Shown: positions 8,121-17,780, numbered from the stretch's first letter. The stretch is DNA of 64,000 nucleotides from Methylobacterium sp. J-070 (GCF_022829385.1 NZ_JAKSXX010000123.1:124001-188000); one strand, 5' to 3'. Translations and numbers: made by a program. Notes: generated by a model not told the origin, from the sequence alone.

Positions 8121-9563
8121 CTATTCCGCCGCCGCCGCGCGCGCCGGGCGCAGCCGCGCGAGGACCTCGCGGCGCAGCCCGGCGATGTCGAAGATCCAGA
8201 CGAGGGCCCCGTAGAGCGCCATGCCGGCCGGGACCAGGACCGCCAGGGCGGTGACGGGCGGCAGGTGGCGGAAGGGGGCGAGCGCCAGACCCATCGCCGC
8301 GCAGGCGAGCGCCGCGACGCCGATCTCGTTCCAGGGCAGCACGATCCGCTCGGCGCCCGTCAGCGCGCGCCAGCCGAGCCAGAGCGCGGCGACCCCGAGG
8401 CCGAGGGTCTGTGCCAGCGCCACCCCGATCCCGCCCGTGAGGCCGGGCAGGACGAGGAGGCCGGCGCCGTTGACCGCGAGCCCGGCCAGGGCGGCGGCGA
8501 TCACCGGGCGGGTGCGGCGGCGGATCTGGAAGATCGGGTTGAGGGCGTAGAACATCATGGCGAGGCAGAACAGGCCCGGCATCAGCGCGACGCTGTAGGT
8601 CTCGAACGGTCCCCGGTAGGCCTCGGGCACCACCAGGCCCTGGAGCGCCGGCAGCACGGCCCAGAACCCGACCGCGCAGGGCGCCAGCAGCGCGAACAGC
8701 GTGCCGGCATTGGCCGCGACCTGCGCCTCGGCCGCCGCGCGGCCGTGCTGCTCCTCGGCCTGCACGGCGAGCTGGAACAGCAGGAGGTCGAGGGCCGTGC
8801 CGAGCGTCATGAACGAGCGCGCGGTCACGTCGGCGGCGAGCGCGAAGTAGCCGGCCTCCGCGAAGCCGGCATGGCCGGCGACGGCGCCCCGGTTCACGAA
8901 GGCGAGGCACTGGTAGGCGGTGTTGGCGGCGATGAGCGGCAGGCCGTAGCGGGCGAAGTCCCGCCAGGTGGCCGAAAGGCGCGGCCGTTCGAACGGCGTC
9001 CGCGGGTCGCGCAACGGGTGGCGCAGCAGGACCACGGCGAAGAGCTGGCTGAGGCCCGCCGCCGCCAGCACCCAGGCGGGCTGGGGCAGCCACCACGCGG
9101 CCGCCGCCATCAGGACGAAGGACAGGGCGTTCTTCACCGCCACGAGACCGAGATAGAGGCGGCCGTCGAACCGCGCCCGGGCGAGCGCCGCGTGGTAGTC
9201 GAACACCCCGATCCCGAGGGCCGCCAGCCCCGTGCCGCACAGGACCGCCTCGCGCCCGTCGGCGCCGCCCGCGAAGCCGAAGGCCCCGCACAGGGCGGCG
9301 GCGGCCAGCAGCAGCAGGCCGATGCGCAGGTAGGCCCGGTCGAGCCCGTGGCGGATCCACGGCTCGTCGACGCGTACGCGGCCCGAATAGAACCGCGTCG
9401 CCGAGAGCCGCAGCCACTCGAACAGCACCGTGTTGAGCACGACGGCGCCGGTGGTCGCCAGCGCGAACCGGCCGAAATCGGCCGGCCCCAGCAGCTTGGC
9501 GATCAGCAGGCCGAGGACGAAGTTCAACCCCGCATTGAGGACGAAGGCGGCAATCACGGCCAT
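8121..9563 (-). CDS. Wzx-type polysaccharide flippase, polytopic membrane protein
   Basis: About 480 residues with 12-14 hydrophobic segments and the N-terminal pattern NFVLGLLIAKLLGPADFGRFA, typical of the O-antigen/teichoic-acid flippase (MATE-like) superfamily. Such proteins move lipid-linked sugars across the inner membrane. I prefer the ATG at 9563 (MAVIAAFVLN); the frame extends upstream to a GTG at 9605 without an SD. No glycosyltransferase genes lie nearby, so the substrate is unknown. It lies upstream of glcE on the same strand across a 154-bp gap. Confidence 0.82.
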   Translation of the reverse strand: MAVIAAFVLNAGLNFVLGLLIAKLLGPADFGRFALATTGAVVLNTVLFEWLRLSATRFYSGRVRVDEPWIRHGLDRAYLRIGLLLLAAAALCGAFGFAGGADGREAVLCGTGLAALGIGVFDYHAALARARFDGRLYLGLVAVKNALSFVLMAAAAWWLPQPAWVLAAAGLSQLFAVVLLRHPLRDPRTPFERPRLSATWRDFARYGLPLIAANTAYQCLAFVNRGAVAGHAGFAEAGYFALAADVTARSFMTLGTALDLLLFQLAVQAEEQHGRAAAEAQVAANAGTLFALLAPCAVGFWAVLPALQGLVVPEAYRGPFETYSVALMPGLFCLAMMFYALNPIFQIRRRTRPVIAAALAGLAVNGAGLLVLPGLTGGIGVALAQTLGLGVAALWLGWRALTGAERIVLPWNEIGVAALACAAMGLALAPFRHLPPVTALAVLVPAGMALYGALVWIFDIAGLRREVLARLRPARAAAAE

Positions 9564-9605
9564 GGACGGCGTCTCATGTGCGGCGGGGTCTCCTGGGTCG
9601 TGCAC

Positions 9606-9948
9606 GCTTTGTAGCGTGGTAGCCGTAAAACTCCTCTAACCCGGCGGGAACGGGGCGGGCGAGGGTTGCGGGCTGATCGCGCCAAGACGCGCCGTCGCTG
9701 ACGATCCGCAGATTCGATCGTACTCTTGCTCTGGGGTCAATGATATTGAAGTGTCGTCTCATAAAAGGTTCAAACAATCCCCTGCTTTGCGCGAGCTTAT
9801 TGCCCTAGAATTCATTTTAAGAAATTCTTTCCGGTCATGTACCAAATTTCTTGCAATGTAAGGCGGTACATTGAAGTCGAGCCATTTCATTTGCGGCATC
9901 AACTTGGCTGTTATATACACCGATCGAATCTATGAGGATGCACCTAGT
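9606..9948 (+). promoter_or_regulatory. AT-rich divergent upstream region with a 7-bp dyad
   Basis: This 343-bp gap between the flippase and the chemoreceptor is clearly AT-richer than its surroundings. A perfect inverted repeat CAATGTA-6 nt-TACATTG lies at 9854-9873, about 75 nt before the chemoreceptor ATG, and is a candidate operator. A 67-codon open frame on the minus strand at 9574-9777 overlaps the flippase and shows no family motif, so I do not call it. Confidence 0.4.
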
Positions 9949-11736
9949 ATGATACCGAGATCTTGGTCCGTATCATTAGAATCTGTATTCAAAGAATCTC
10001 TATCCACGCGTATCGTCGCCTTAACGAGTGTCCTTCTGATGTTCTCGCTCATCAGCGTTGTCGGACTCCTCTCGGTCGAGATCGGCAGTGAGTTGCGTCA
10101 TCGCGCGGAGCGGGCTCTCGATGACAACCTGCGCCTTCTCCAGCAGAACCTCGCCGACGAGGGCGGCCCCGGCGCGACCTTCGCTGTGCAGGACGGGCAG
10201 TTCCGGATCGGCCGGCATGTGATCACGGCTGCCGATCCGGCGGTGGATCGCGTCCGTGACATCCTCGGCGGCACGGCGACCATCTTCCTCGGCGACACGC
10301 GCATCGCCACCAACGTGATGACGGCGACGGGGGCCCGGGCCACCGGAACGAAGCTGGCTCCGGGCCCGGCCTACGATGCCGTACTGCGAGCCGGCGCGGG
10401 ATTTCGTGGTGAGGCCGACATCCTCGGCACGGCATATCTGACCCGCTACGAGCCCATACAGGATGCCGACGGCCGAACCGTCGGCATCCTGTATGTCGGC
10501 GTGAAGAAGGCGGAGTTCCTCGCGTCATTGGACGCCCTGCTGTGGCACGTCCTCCTCATCGGTGCGCTCGTCACCCTGTTGAGCGTGGCCCTGCTCTGGG
10601 CAGCCCTGCGGCACGCGACGGTGCCGCTCAGGACGTTGACCGGCGTCTTGATCGACCTCGGTCGGGGCCGGCTTGATCGCGACGTCCCGGCCCTCGAGCG
10701 GCGCGACGAGATCGGCGCCATGGCGCGAGCGGTTCTGACGCTCCGGGACGACGCGCTGGCGCGCCAGCGCCTGGAGCGAGAGGCCCAGGTGGCCGCCGCC
10801 GAGAAGGCCCGGAACCTGGACCAACTCGAGACCGCACTCGCCAACTTCCAGGACGCGATGCGGGACGTCGTGGCGACCGTGGAGCGCAACACCACCGAGA
10901 TGGGCGAGATGGCCGAAGCGCTGACCGCCGTCTCGACCCGAACGGCCGGTGAGGCCAACGCCGCCTCGACGGCGTCCACCGAGACATCCGCACATGTGAG
11001 CGCGGTGGCCATGGCCACCACCGAATTGTCGGGATCAATCCAAGATATCTCCCAACAGATCGACGGGATGTCGCTGACCGTGCGGCAGGGCAGCACGGCG
11101 GCCCTGGAGACGGCCTCTCAGGTTCGCGAACTGGCTGTGACAGGCGAACGGATCGGAGTCGTGGTGACCGCCGTGCAGGCCATTGCCGAGCAGACCAACC
11201 TGCTGGCCCTCAACGCCACGATCGAGGCTGCGCGGGCCGGTGCGGCGGGCCGGGGCTTCGCGGTGGTCGCCGCCGAGGTGAAGGCCCTAGCCGAGCAGAC
11301 GGCCAGGGCCACCCGGGACATCATCGCGCGAGTCGCGGAGATCCAGGAGGGCACACGGCGCGCGGTGGTCGCCAATGAGCGGGTGGCCAATCTCATGGAC
11401 GCGATCCTTGCTTCGGCGACGACCGTGGCGGCGGCGGTCGAGCAACAGGATGCGGCGGCGCGCGAAATCGCCCGCAGCGTGCTGATGGCCGCCGGTGGGA
11501 CGGACCGCTTGGCGGGCAGCGTGATCGGCGTCCGCTTGGTTGCCGGCCAGACGGAGAGCACGGCCAACAGCGTGCTGGCCGTGGCGCACGCGATGCGCTC
11601 GCAATCGGCGGAAATCGACACGCAAGTCGGTGCCTTCGTGCTCGCGTTGCGGCAGGGGCCGATGGATCGGCGCGGAGATAGGGATCCGGAATACCGCGGC
11701 CGGGAAAGACGGGTCGCGCGGGCGTTCGCGGCCTGA
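9949..11736 (+). CDS. Methyl-accepting chemotaxis protein with periplasmic single-Cache sensor
   Basis: The 595-aa receptor has TM1 near residues 20-45 ([20 protein letters not shown]) and a periplasmic Cache-like domain ending in [21 protein letters not shown]2 lies near residue 200 ([19 protein letters not shown]), followed by a HAMP linker and a cytoplasmic signalling domain. The hairpin tip reads [19 protein letters not shown]...[19 protein letters not shown]. It would sense an extracellular small molecule and control CheA. The ATG at 9949 has a GAGGA SD 10 nt upstream; the frame also opens with a TTG at 9871 inside the dyad region, which is less likely. No che genes are adjacent, so it is an orphan receptor. 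Confidence 0.93.
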   Translation: MIPRSWSVSLESVFKESLSTRIVALTSVLLMFSLISVVGLLSVEIGSELRHRAERALDDNLRLLQQNLADEGGPGATFAVQDGQFRIGRHVITAADPAVDRVRDILGGTATIFLGDTRIATNVMTATGARATGTKLAPGPAYDAVLRAGAGFRGEADILGTAYLTRYEPIQDADGRTVGILYVGVKKAEFLASLDALLWHVLLIGALVTLLSVALLWAALRHATVPLRTLTGVLIDLGRGRLDRDVPALERRDEIGAMARAVLTLRDDALARQRLEREAQVAAAEKARNLDQLETALANFQDAMRDVVATVERNTTEMGEMAEALTAVSTRTAGEANAASTASTETSAHVSAVAMATTELSGSIQDISQQIDGMSLTVRQGSTAALETASQVRELAVTGERIGVVVTAVQAIAEQTNLLALNATIEAARAGAAGRGFAVVAAEVKALAEQTARATRDIIARVAEIQEGTRRAVVANERVANLMDAILASATTVAAAVEQQDAAAREIARSVLMAAGGTDRLAGSVIGVRLVAGQTESTANSVLAVAHAMRSQSAEIDTQVGAFVLALRQGPMDRRGDRDPEYRGRERRVARAFAA

Positions 11737-11751
11737 CGCGACTGCGGACGG

Positions 11752-12258
11752 CTACAAGATGCGCTCGTAGCGCCAAGCCTCCATCCCGTCCTCGTAATAG
11801 TCGGGCCGGACCGCGAAGCGGGTGTAGCCCCGGCGCTCGTAGAGGCGGATGCCGGCGCCGTTGTCGGCCCGCACCTCCAGCCGAAGGCACGTGCAGCCAT
11901 GGTCGCGGGCATGCGCCTCCGCGGCGTCGAGGAGCTTGCCGCCGAGGCCCAGGCCGCCGCGGTTGGGCGCCACCGCGATCGAGGCCAGCCGGGCGATCCG
12001 CGTGTTGCGCCGCCGCTCCAGCACCGCCGCACCGACCAGCATCGGGGACGGATCGCCGTCGGGCGGGTCGATCAGCGCCGCCAGCACGTCCATCGTCGGC
12101 GACAGGATCGCGTGGCGGATCGCCCGGCGCTCGGCCCGGTCGGTGGCGAAGGCCGCGTGCTCCAGGGCCACCAGGGCGTCGAGATCGGCGAGCGTGGCGA
12201 TGCGGATCGTCGGCTCGGGGAGCCCGGCGCCGACCGGCTTGCGCAGGGGGGCGCTCAC
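11752..12258 (-). CDS. GNAT-family N-acetyltransferase
   Basis: The acetyl-CoA-binding loop reads ASIAVAPNRGGLGLGGKLLDAAEAHA, followed by LRLEVRADNGAGIRLYERRGYTRF, the RimI-like C-terminal half. The N-terminal conserved part is TIRIATLADLDALVALEHAAFATDR. A GTG at 12258 is the closest sensible start; the frame extends 34 basic residues further without an SD. It converges with the chemoreceptor gene 15 bp away. The substrate is unknown. Confidence 0.8.
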   Translation of the reverse strand: MSAPLRKPVGAGLPEPTIRIATLADLDALVALEHAAFATDRAERRAIRHAILSPTMDVLAALIDPPDGDPSPMLVGAAVLERRRNTRIARLASIAVAPNRGGLGLGGKLLDAAEAHARDHGCTCLRLEVRADNGAGIRLYERRGYTRFAVRPDYYEDGMEAWRYERIL

Positions 12259-12457
12259 GCCCGCGCCGTCGCGGTGGATCTGATCGGCCCGGCCATCGCT
12301 CGCTCGCCCGCGTCCTCTGCGGTCAGATGCCCGCTTCCGCCGCGCTTGGGAAGCCCGCACGGCCCCGTCGCGCCCGTCGGAATGCGGCGTTTATGCAACG
12401 GGCGGCGCAGGGTGTGAATTCCGGGCGGAAAAGCGTGGCTTCCAGGTTGTATTGCCC

Positions 12458-12486
12458 TTGTCGGCCGACGCTAAGCTCCGTATATG
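12458..12486 (+). promoter_or_regulatory. Candidate promoter for the ornithine decarboxylase leader
   Basis: TTGTCG and TATATG are separated by exactly 17 nt. The predicted start of transcription near 12493 would give a leader of about 478 nt before the decarboxylase ATG. Confidence 0.45.
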
Positions 12487-12492
12487 CGCCGT

Positions 12493-12970
12493 GCCCAATT
12501 TCGCACGTGCCTGTGGCCGCGTGCCGGTTGGTGGGCATCCGGTCAACTGCCGGACAGCCGCCAGGGGTCTTAAAGGATCGATGGTCGCAAGGGTGGATCC
12601 CTACGGCCGGCATCCAGGTGGCGACACCGGACCCCGACAACAACCGGCAGCCGGAGGCGAAACCGGCGAACCCCGCTCTCCACGGGGGACGCAGCTTAAA
12701 GCAACGACGAACGGGCTTTTTTGGTCTCGTCGGCCCTCCAAAGGCCGGCACCGAAGAGGCTTGTTTCTCTTTGCCCGGCGTGCGGTGGGGTTCTCCCTTC
12801 CAATCCACGGCAGCTTCCGGGGGCCCCGCGCCCGCGCCGACTCGACGCGTCTCCACAGCGCGTGAGCCGGAGCGACGCTTCGCCCCCTGACGCCGGCGGC
12901 CAGTCTCGGCCGCCATCTTCGACAGCGCGCCCCGCGAAGGGCGCACGCGAACCCGTGCCGGGAGACGACC
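12493..12970 (+). promoter_or_regulatory. Long structured 5' leader of ornithine decarboxylase (candidate speF-type RNA)
   Basis: Nearly 480 nt upstream of the decarboxylase contain no convincing gene but several local stems. Examples are GGCGGCC/GGCCGCC with a 6-nt loop at about 12895-12914, and GCGCCC/GGGCGC close to the SD GGGAG. A CGACGA/TCGTCG pair also flanks a T6 run near 12690-12730. Alphaproteobacterial ornithine decarboxylase genes are known to be preceded by the conserved speF RNA motif. That this leader is a member is inference and needs a covariance-model search. Confidence 0.45.
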
Positions 12971-14137
12971 ATGACCGATCGCATCCGTGACTACCTGCGC
13001 GTGCGCCGCGACCTCGGTCAGGACGAGGGCCCCGTGATGGTCCTCGACCTCGATGTCGTGCGCGACAACTACACCGCCTTCGCCCGCGCCCTGCCGGATA
13101 CAAGGGTGTTCTATGCCGTGAAGGCGAACCCGGCCCCCGAGGTGCTGCGCCTGCTGGCCGAGATGGGCTCGTGCTTCGACACCGCGTCGGTCGCCGAGAT
13201 GGAGATGGTGCTCTCTGCCGGCGCCACCGCCGACCGGATCTCCTTCGGCAACACCATCAAGAAGGAGCGCTGCATCGGCCGCGCCCTGAAGCTTGGCATC
13301 CGCCTGTTCGCGGTCGACTGCCAGGCCGAGGTCGAGAAGATCGCCCGGGCCGCCGCGGCCATGGACGTCGCAGCCTCCGAGGTGCGCGTGTTCTGCCGGA
13401 TCCTGTGCGACGGCGCGGGCGCCGACTGGCCGCTCTCGCGCAAGTTCGGCTGCGTGCCCGAGATGGCCGCGGACGTGCTGGAGCACGCCCACCGGGAGGG
13501 GCTCGAGGCCTACGGCATCTCGTTCCATGTCGGCTCGCAGCAGGGCAACACCGAGGCCTGGGACGGGGCGCTCGGCTCCGCCGCGGCGGTCTTCCGCGAG
13601 TGCGCGGAGCGCGGCATCGGCCTGTCGATGGTCAATCTCGGCGGCGGCTTCCCGACCCAGTACCTCAAGGCGGTGCCGGGGGTGGAGAGCTACGGCGAGG
13701 CGATCTTCCGGGGCCTGACCAAGCATTTCGGCAACCGGATCCCCGAGACGATCATCGAGCCGGGCCGCGGCATGGTCGGCAATGCCGGCCTGATCGAGGC
13801 TGAAGTCGTTCTCGTGTCGCGCAAGTCCGCGGAAGCCGACGAGGTCCGATGGGTCTACCTCGACATCGGCAAGTTCGGCGGGCTGGCCGAGACCATGGAC
13901 GAGGCGATCCGCTACCCGATCCGCACGGCACGGGACGGCGAGCAGACCGAGCCCTGCGTCATCGCCGGGCCGACCTGCGATTCGGTGGACGTGCTCTACG
14001 AGCGGCAGCTCTACCCGCTGCCGATCTCGCTCTCGATCGGCGACAAGGTGCTGATCGAGGGCGCGGGCGCCTACACCACGACCTACGCGGCGGTGGCCTT
14101 CAACGGCTTCCCGCCCCTTCAGCAGATCGTGATCTGA
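12971..14137 (+). CDS. Ornithine/lysine decarboxylase, PLP fold type III
   Basis: Makes putrescine (or cadaverine) from ornithine (or lysine) in polyamine synthesis. The PLP lysine is in VFYAVKANPAPEVLRLL, followed by SCFDTASVAEME and ISFHVGSQQ. The phosphate-binding loop is VNLGGGFPTQY, the C-terminal segment EPGRGMVGNAG, and the active-site cysteine lies in GPTCDSVDVLY. At 388 aa it matches bacterial alanine-racemase-fold decarboxylases. The ATG at 12971 has GGGAG 7-8 nt upstream. Expression is probably controlled through the long leader. Confidence 0.93.
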   Translation: MTDRIRDYLRVRRDLGQDEGPVMVLDLDVVRDNYTAFARALPDTRVFYAVKANPAPEVLRLLAEMGSCFDTASVAEMEMVLSAGATADRISFGNTIKKERCIGRALKLGIRLFAVDCQAEVEKIARAAAAMDVAASEVRVFCRILCDGAGADWPLSRKFGCVPEMAADVLEHAHREGLEAYGISFHVGSQQGNTEAWDGALGSAAAVFRECAERGIGLSMVNLGGGFPTQYLKAVPGVESYGEAIFRGLTKHFGNRIPETIIEPGRGMVGNAGLIEAEVVLVSRKSAEADEVRWVYLDIGKFGGLAETMDEAIRYPIRTARDGEQTEPCVIAGPTCDSVDVLYERQLYPLPISLSIGDKVLIEGAGAYTTTYAAVAFNGFPPLQQIVI

Positions 14138-14365
14138 TCGCGCCGGCCGCCCGGGATGCTCCGGGCGGCCCCCATCCGAGACCGTTTCTGGTGGGTGACC
14201 CGCGGCCTGATGGGGACGCACGGACTCCGTTCGTGCGGAACCATCCGGCGGTCACGCGGCGTTAAGGGCCGCTGTCGCTTCTCAGGGAAGCGCCGGCCGG
14301 CCCCGATCGCCCGCCGAGACGATCCATCGCTTCTCCCGCATGCCGGCCCCGGGGAGGGCCCTGTC

Positions 14366-14917
14366 ATGATCGAGATCCGCGCGGAGCATTGTCACGACAT
14401 CCCGGCGCGCGAGCGCCTGCTCGACGCGTGCTTCCCCGGCAACCGACGCGCCAAAACCTCCGAGCGCCTGCGCGAGGGGCGCCTGCCGGCCCGCGGGCTG
14501 GCCTTCGCGGCGACGCGCGCCGGCCGTCTCGTCGGCACCCTGCGGCTGTGGCATGTCGAGGCCGGTGCCGCGCGCCCGGCGCTGCTGCTCGGGCCGCTCG
14601 CGGTCGATCCGGCGATCCAGGGCCACGGGCTCGGCTCGGTGATGATGCAGGCCGCCCTCGGCCGGGCCGAATCGCTCGGCCACGGCGCCGTGCTGCTGGT
14701 CGGCGATGCCCCTTATTACGCCCGCTTCGGCTTCGATCGGGCCCTGGCGGCGGGGCTGACCCTGCCGGGCCCGTTCGAGCGCGCGCGCTTCCTCGGGCTG
14801 GAGCTGCGCGCCGGCGCGCTGGCCGGGGCCGAGGGGATGGTCCGGCCGACGGGCCTGCCCGCGCCGGACGAACGGGTGGCGGACGCGGCGGTGGCCGCAC
14901 GACGACGCGCCGCCTGA
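14366..14917 (+). CDS. GNAT-family N-acetyltransferase (YhbS-like)
   Basis: The core motif LLLGPLAVDPAIQGHGLGSVMMQAAL binds acetyl-CoA, and GAVLLVGDAPYYARFGF is the typical YhbS-type continuation. The N-terminus MIEIRAEHCHDIPARERLLDACFPG fits this subgroup. The ATG at 14366 follows a GGGGAGGG SD; the open frame upstream to 14156 is not coding-like. It lies 230 bp downstream of the decarboxylase on the same strand and may be co-regulated; the substrate is unknown. Confidence 0.85.
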   Translation: MIEIRAEHCHDIPARERLLDACFPGNRRAKTSERLREGRLPARGLAFAATRAGRLVGTLRLWHVEAGAARPALLLGPLAVDPAIQGHGLGSVMMQAALGRAESLGHGAVLLVGDAPYYARFGFDRALAAGLTLPGPFERARFLGLELRAGALAGAEGMVRPTGLPAPDERVADAAVAARRRAA

Positions 14918-15019
14918 TGGGCCGTAGCGCGTCGTCCCGGGAACCGGAGCCGGGACGATGCGCTCAACGTTCGATCGCCATCGTCCCTACAGCCGGCGAG
15001 CCCCTTTCGGGACGATCTG

Positions 15020-15456
15020 CTAATTGAATTCCGGATCTTTCTTCATCTTGGCGATGCACTGTCCGATCTCGGCCGACTTCGTCTGGAAGGCACCGTGCTC
15101 CATCGCGTCCAGCGCCTTCTCCTTGTCGCCCGCACTTGAGATCCTCATCGCGTTGTAGGCCTCCTGGTGGAATTGGGCGTGCACCGTCTTGAAGTGCGCG
15201 AACAGCGCATTGTTGCGATGCTTCCTGCCCCCCCCTCACCGTAGATCCACTGGCCGACCGCGCAGATGTCGTCGCGACGCAAGCTCGATGCATCAAGACT
15301 ATCTAGTCCGAGGATCGATTTTCTCAACTTGTCCTTGACAATCGCGTGTGAACTGAGAGCTTTATCGAGAAAATCGCTTATGACTCGACCTCGAAATGTG
15401 TAAGTGAAAAAATACGATCTGCCGTTTGTGTGTCGAGAAGATAAAATTTCCCACAT
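15020..15456 (-). pseudogene. Stand-alone CZB (chemoreceptor zinc-binding) domain protein, frameshifted at a C8 run
   Basis: Two reading frames together make one CZB domain of about 145 residues. The first gives SSHAIVKDKLRKSILGLDS and DDICAVGQWIYGEGG. After the run of eight C at 15228-15235 (G8 on this strand) the domain continues in another frame with ALFAHFKTVHAQFHQEA and ends DPEFN-stop. The H...CxxGxW...HxxFHxxA zinc ligands are all present, so only one G too few (or two too many) breaks the gene. It may be a real frameshift, a phase-variable tract or a base-calling error. The ATG at 15456 lacks an obvious SD. Confidence 0.72.
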
Positions 15457-15781
15457 TTTTCGGGAAGAAAGCAATAAATGAAATTAAGACCGATTTTATA
15501 GCGTCGAATTTATGCGGGCAAGAGGCTTCAATTGGATTTTATCCTGCCCATCATTCTCTGATCGGCAGTTCGAAATTTCGGGCATTTCGGGTCGCCGGCA
15601 TGAGGCTCGGCGTGCCTTCTGCGATGACGCGGGTCGACCCGTCGCGGGAGCTTGGCGCAGAGACGGGGAATGCGCCGGCCGCAGGCGACGTCCGTGCGCC
15701 TGGCCGCCACCATGCATTGCATCGGGCGCCCGCGATCCCGCATAGACGGGCCGCCGGTTCCCCCAGAAGGTTTCCCGACCG
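15457..15781. other. Gene-free spacer between the CZB gene and dgcN
   Basis: About 325 bp of AT-richer sequence serving divergent genes. Short open frames occur on both strands without motifs. I see no convincing promoter pair. Confidence 0.4.
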
Positions 15782-16795
15782 ATGCAGATCGCCACGCCCT
15801 ATCTGATGTTCCTGGGCGACGTGCCCGACACGCTGGCGGCCAAGACCGCCTACGGCATCAAGGACTGGCGCCCCGAGTGGTGCGTCGGCCAGATGCGGCT
15901 CCCCGGCTGCGCGGCCGATCTCGGCATCCCCGACATGACCCTGCCGGAGGCCCTGGCCAAGGGCTGCCGGACCCTGGTGATCGGCGTCGTCAACGCCGGC
16001 GGCGTGCTGCCGGACCACTGGGTCAGGGAGATCGTGGCGGCGATCGAGGCCGGGCTCGACGTGGCGAGCGGCCTGCACGTCAAGCTCGGTGCGGTCCCCG
16101 CCATCGCGGAGGCCGCGGCGCGGCGCGGCCGCCAGCTCCACGACGTGCGCCACACCGACGAGCGCTTCCCGACCGGCAAGGGCACCAAGCGGGCGGGCCG
16201 GCGCCTGCTGACCGTGGGCACCGACTGCTCGGTCGGCAAGAAGTACACCGTGCTGGCCCTGGAGCGGGGCATGCGAGAGCGCGGCCTCGACGCCGATTTC
16301 TGCGCCACCGGCCAGACCGGCGTGTTCATCTCGGGCCGCGGCGTCGCCATCGACGCCGTGGTGGCCGACTTCATCTCGGGAGCGGTCGAGACGATCTCCC
16401 CCGACGCGGCCGCGCATCACTGGGACCTGATCGAGGGCCAGGGCTCGCTGTTTCACCCGTCCTTCGCGGGTGTGAGCCTCGGCCTGCTGCACGGCGCCCA
16501 GGCCGACGCCTTCGTGGTCTGCCACGAGCCGACCCGCACCACGATGCGCGGCGTGAAACACCCGTTGCCGACGATCCGGCAGGTCATCGACCTCACCGTG
16601 CAACTCGGCAGCCTGACCAATCCGGAGATCAAGCCCGTGGGCATCGCGGTCAACACCCAGGCGCTCGCCGAGGGCGAGGCCCGGGCGCTGCTGGACACGC
16701 TCGCCTCCGAGTACGGGCTGCCCGCCACCGATCCGGTGCGCTTCGGGGTCGACGGGCTGGTCGACCGGATCGTCGCCGACTTCCCGGAGATCTGA
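15782..16795 (+). CDS. dgcN: DUF1611 protein, D-glutamate N-acetyltransferase DgcN
   Basis: The 337-aa protein has a P-loop (TVGTDCSVGKKYT) and the DUF1611 features WRPEWCVGQMRLPGC, FCATGQTGVFISGRG and CHEPTRTTMRGVKHPLP. DgcN with DgcA forms a D-glutamate catabolic pathway in which D-Glu is N-acetylated and then racemised to N-acetyl-L-Glu. The functional call leans on the neighbour: dgcA starts 1 nt after this stop codon, so they form an operon. No LysR-type dgcR regulator is adjacent. Confidence 0.85.
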   Translation: MQIATPYLMFLGDVPDTLAAKTAYGIKDWRPEWCVGQMRLPGCAADLGIPDMTLPEALAKGCRTLVIGVVNAGGVLPDHWVREIVAAIEAGLDVASGLHVKLGAVPAIAEAAARRGRQLHDVRHTDERFPTGKGTKRAGRRLLTVGTDCSVGKKYTVLALERGMRERGLDADFCATGQTGVFISGRGVAIDAVVADFISGAVETISPDAAAHHWDLIEGQGSLFHPSFAGVSLGLLHGAQADAFVVCHEPTRTTMRGVKHPLPTIRQVIDLTVQLGSLTNPEIKPVGIAVNTQALAEGEARALLDTLASEYGLPATDPVRFGVDGLVDRIVADFPEI

Positions 16796-16796
16796 C

Positions 16797-17780
16797 ATGG
16801 GCCGTCGCCTGACCCTCGCCGTCGAGCGCTTCCCGATTGCCGGCACGTTCACGATCTCCCGCGGCAGCCGCACCGAGATCGCCGTCGTGGTGGCGACGAT
16901 CACCGACGCGAACGGCATCGGGCGGGCGGAATGCGTGCCCTATCCGCGCTACGGCGAGAGCATCGAGAGCGTCAGCGCGCTGATCGAGGCCGAGGCGGAG
17001 GCGATCGCCGCCGGGATCGGGCGGGACGAATTGATGGGACGCATGACGGCGGGCGCGGCGCGCAACGCCCTCGATTGCGCCCTGTTCGACCTGGAGGCGA
17101 AGCTCCAGGGCCGACCCGCCTGGGCGATCGCCGGGCTCCCCGAACCCCGGCCGGCCATCACCGCCTACACGCTGAGCCTCGGCACCCCGGAGAGCATGGG
17201 CGAGGCCGCCCGCACGGCGGCCCATCGGCCGCTGCTCAAGGTCAAGCTCGGCGGCGAAGGGGACCCGGAGCGCATCGCCGCCGTCCGGGCCGGTGCGCCG
17301 GACTCCCGGCTGATCGTCGACGCCAACGAGGCGTGGCGGCCGGAGACCGTCGAAGCCAACCTCGAGGCCTGCCTGAAGGCCGGCGTCGCCCTGATCGAGC
17401 AGCCGCTGCCGGCCGACGCCGATTCGCTGCTCGCCGAGATCCCGCATCCCGTGCCGGTCTGCGCCGACGAGAGCCTGCACGACCGCGCCGGCCTCGACGC
17501 CCTGGCCGGGCGCTACGACGCGGTCAACATCAAGCTCGACAAGACCGGCGGCCTGACCGAGGCGGTGCTGCTCGCCCGGGAGGCGAAGGCGCGGGGGCTC
17601 TCGATCATGGTCGGCTGCATGCTGGGCACGTCGCTCGGCATGGCGCCGGCGGCTCTGCTCGCCGGGGGCGCCGACTTCGTCGATCTCGACGGGCCGCTGC
17701 TGCTCGCCCGCGACCGCGAGCCGCCGCTGCGCTACGCGGGCAGCCTCATGTATCCGCCCGCGCCGGAGCTGTGGGGGTAG
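16797..17780 (+). CDS. dgcA: N-acetyl-D-Glu racemase DgcA / dipeptide epimerase family (enolase superfamily)
   Basis: Enolase-superfamily catalytic residues are visible in order: the KxK acid/base pair in LLKVKLGG, metal ligands in LIVDANEAW, IEQPLP and VCADES, and the second catalytic lysine in NIKLDKTGG. At 327 aa the length fits the L-Ala-D/L-Glu epimerase-like group. The tight operon with dgcN favours N-acetylglutamate racemisation over dipeptide epimerisation, but the sequence alone cannot distinguish the two. Confidence 0.86.
   Translation: MGRRLTLAVERFPIAGTFTISRGSRTEIAVVVATITDANGIGRAECVPYPRYGESIESVSALIEAEAEAIAAGIGRDELMGRMTAGAARNALDCALFDLEAKLQGRPAWAIAGLPEPRPAITAYTLSLGTPESMGEAARTAAHRPLLKVKLGGEGDPERIAAVRAGAPDSRLIVDANEAWRPETVEANLEACLKAGVALIEQPLPADADSLLAEIPHPVPVCADESLHDRAGLDALAGRYDAVNIKLDKTGGLTEAVLLAREAKARGLSIMVGCMLGTSLGMAPAALLAGGADFVDLDGPLLLARDREPPLRYAGSLMYPPAPELWG

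Noticed and set aside
8007..9614. A 535-codon plus-strand frame opposite the flippase
   Set aside because: It is an Arg/Gln/Gly/Glu-rich shadow, while the minus strand encodes a well-formed polytopic membrane protein.
9574..9777. A 67-codon minus-strand frame upstream of the flippase
   Set aside because: It overlaps the flippase start region and ends in an Arg/Pro-rich tail; no SD or family signal.
12323..14221. A 632-codon minus-strand frame over the decarboxylase
   Set aside because: It is antisense to a clear PLP decarboxylase and has no recognisable domain.
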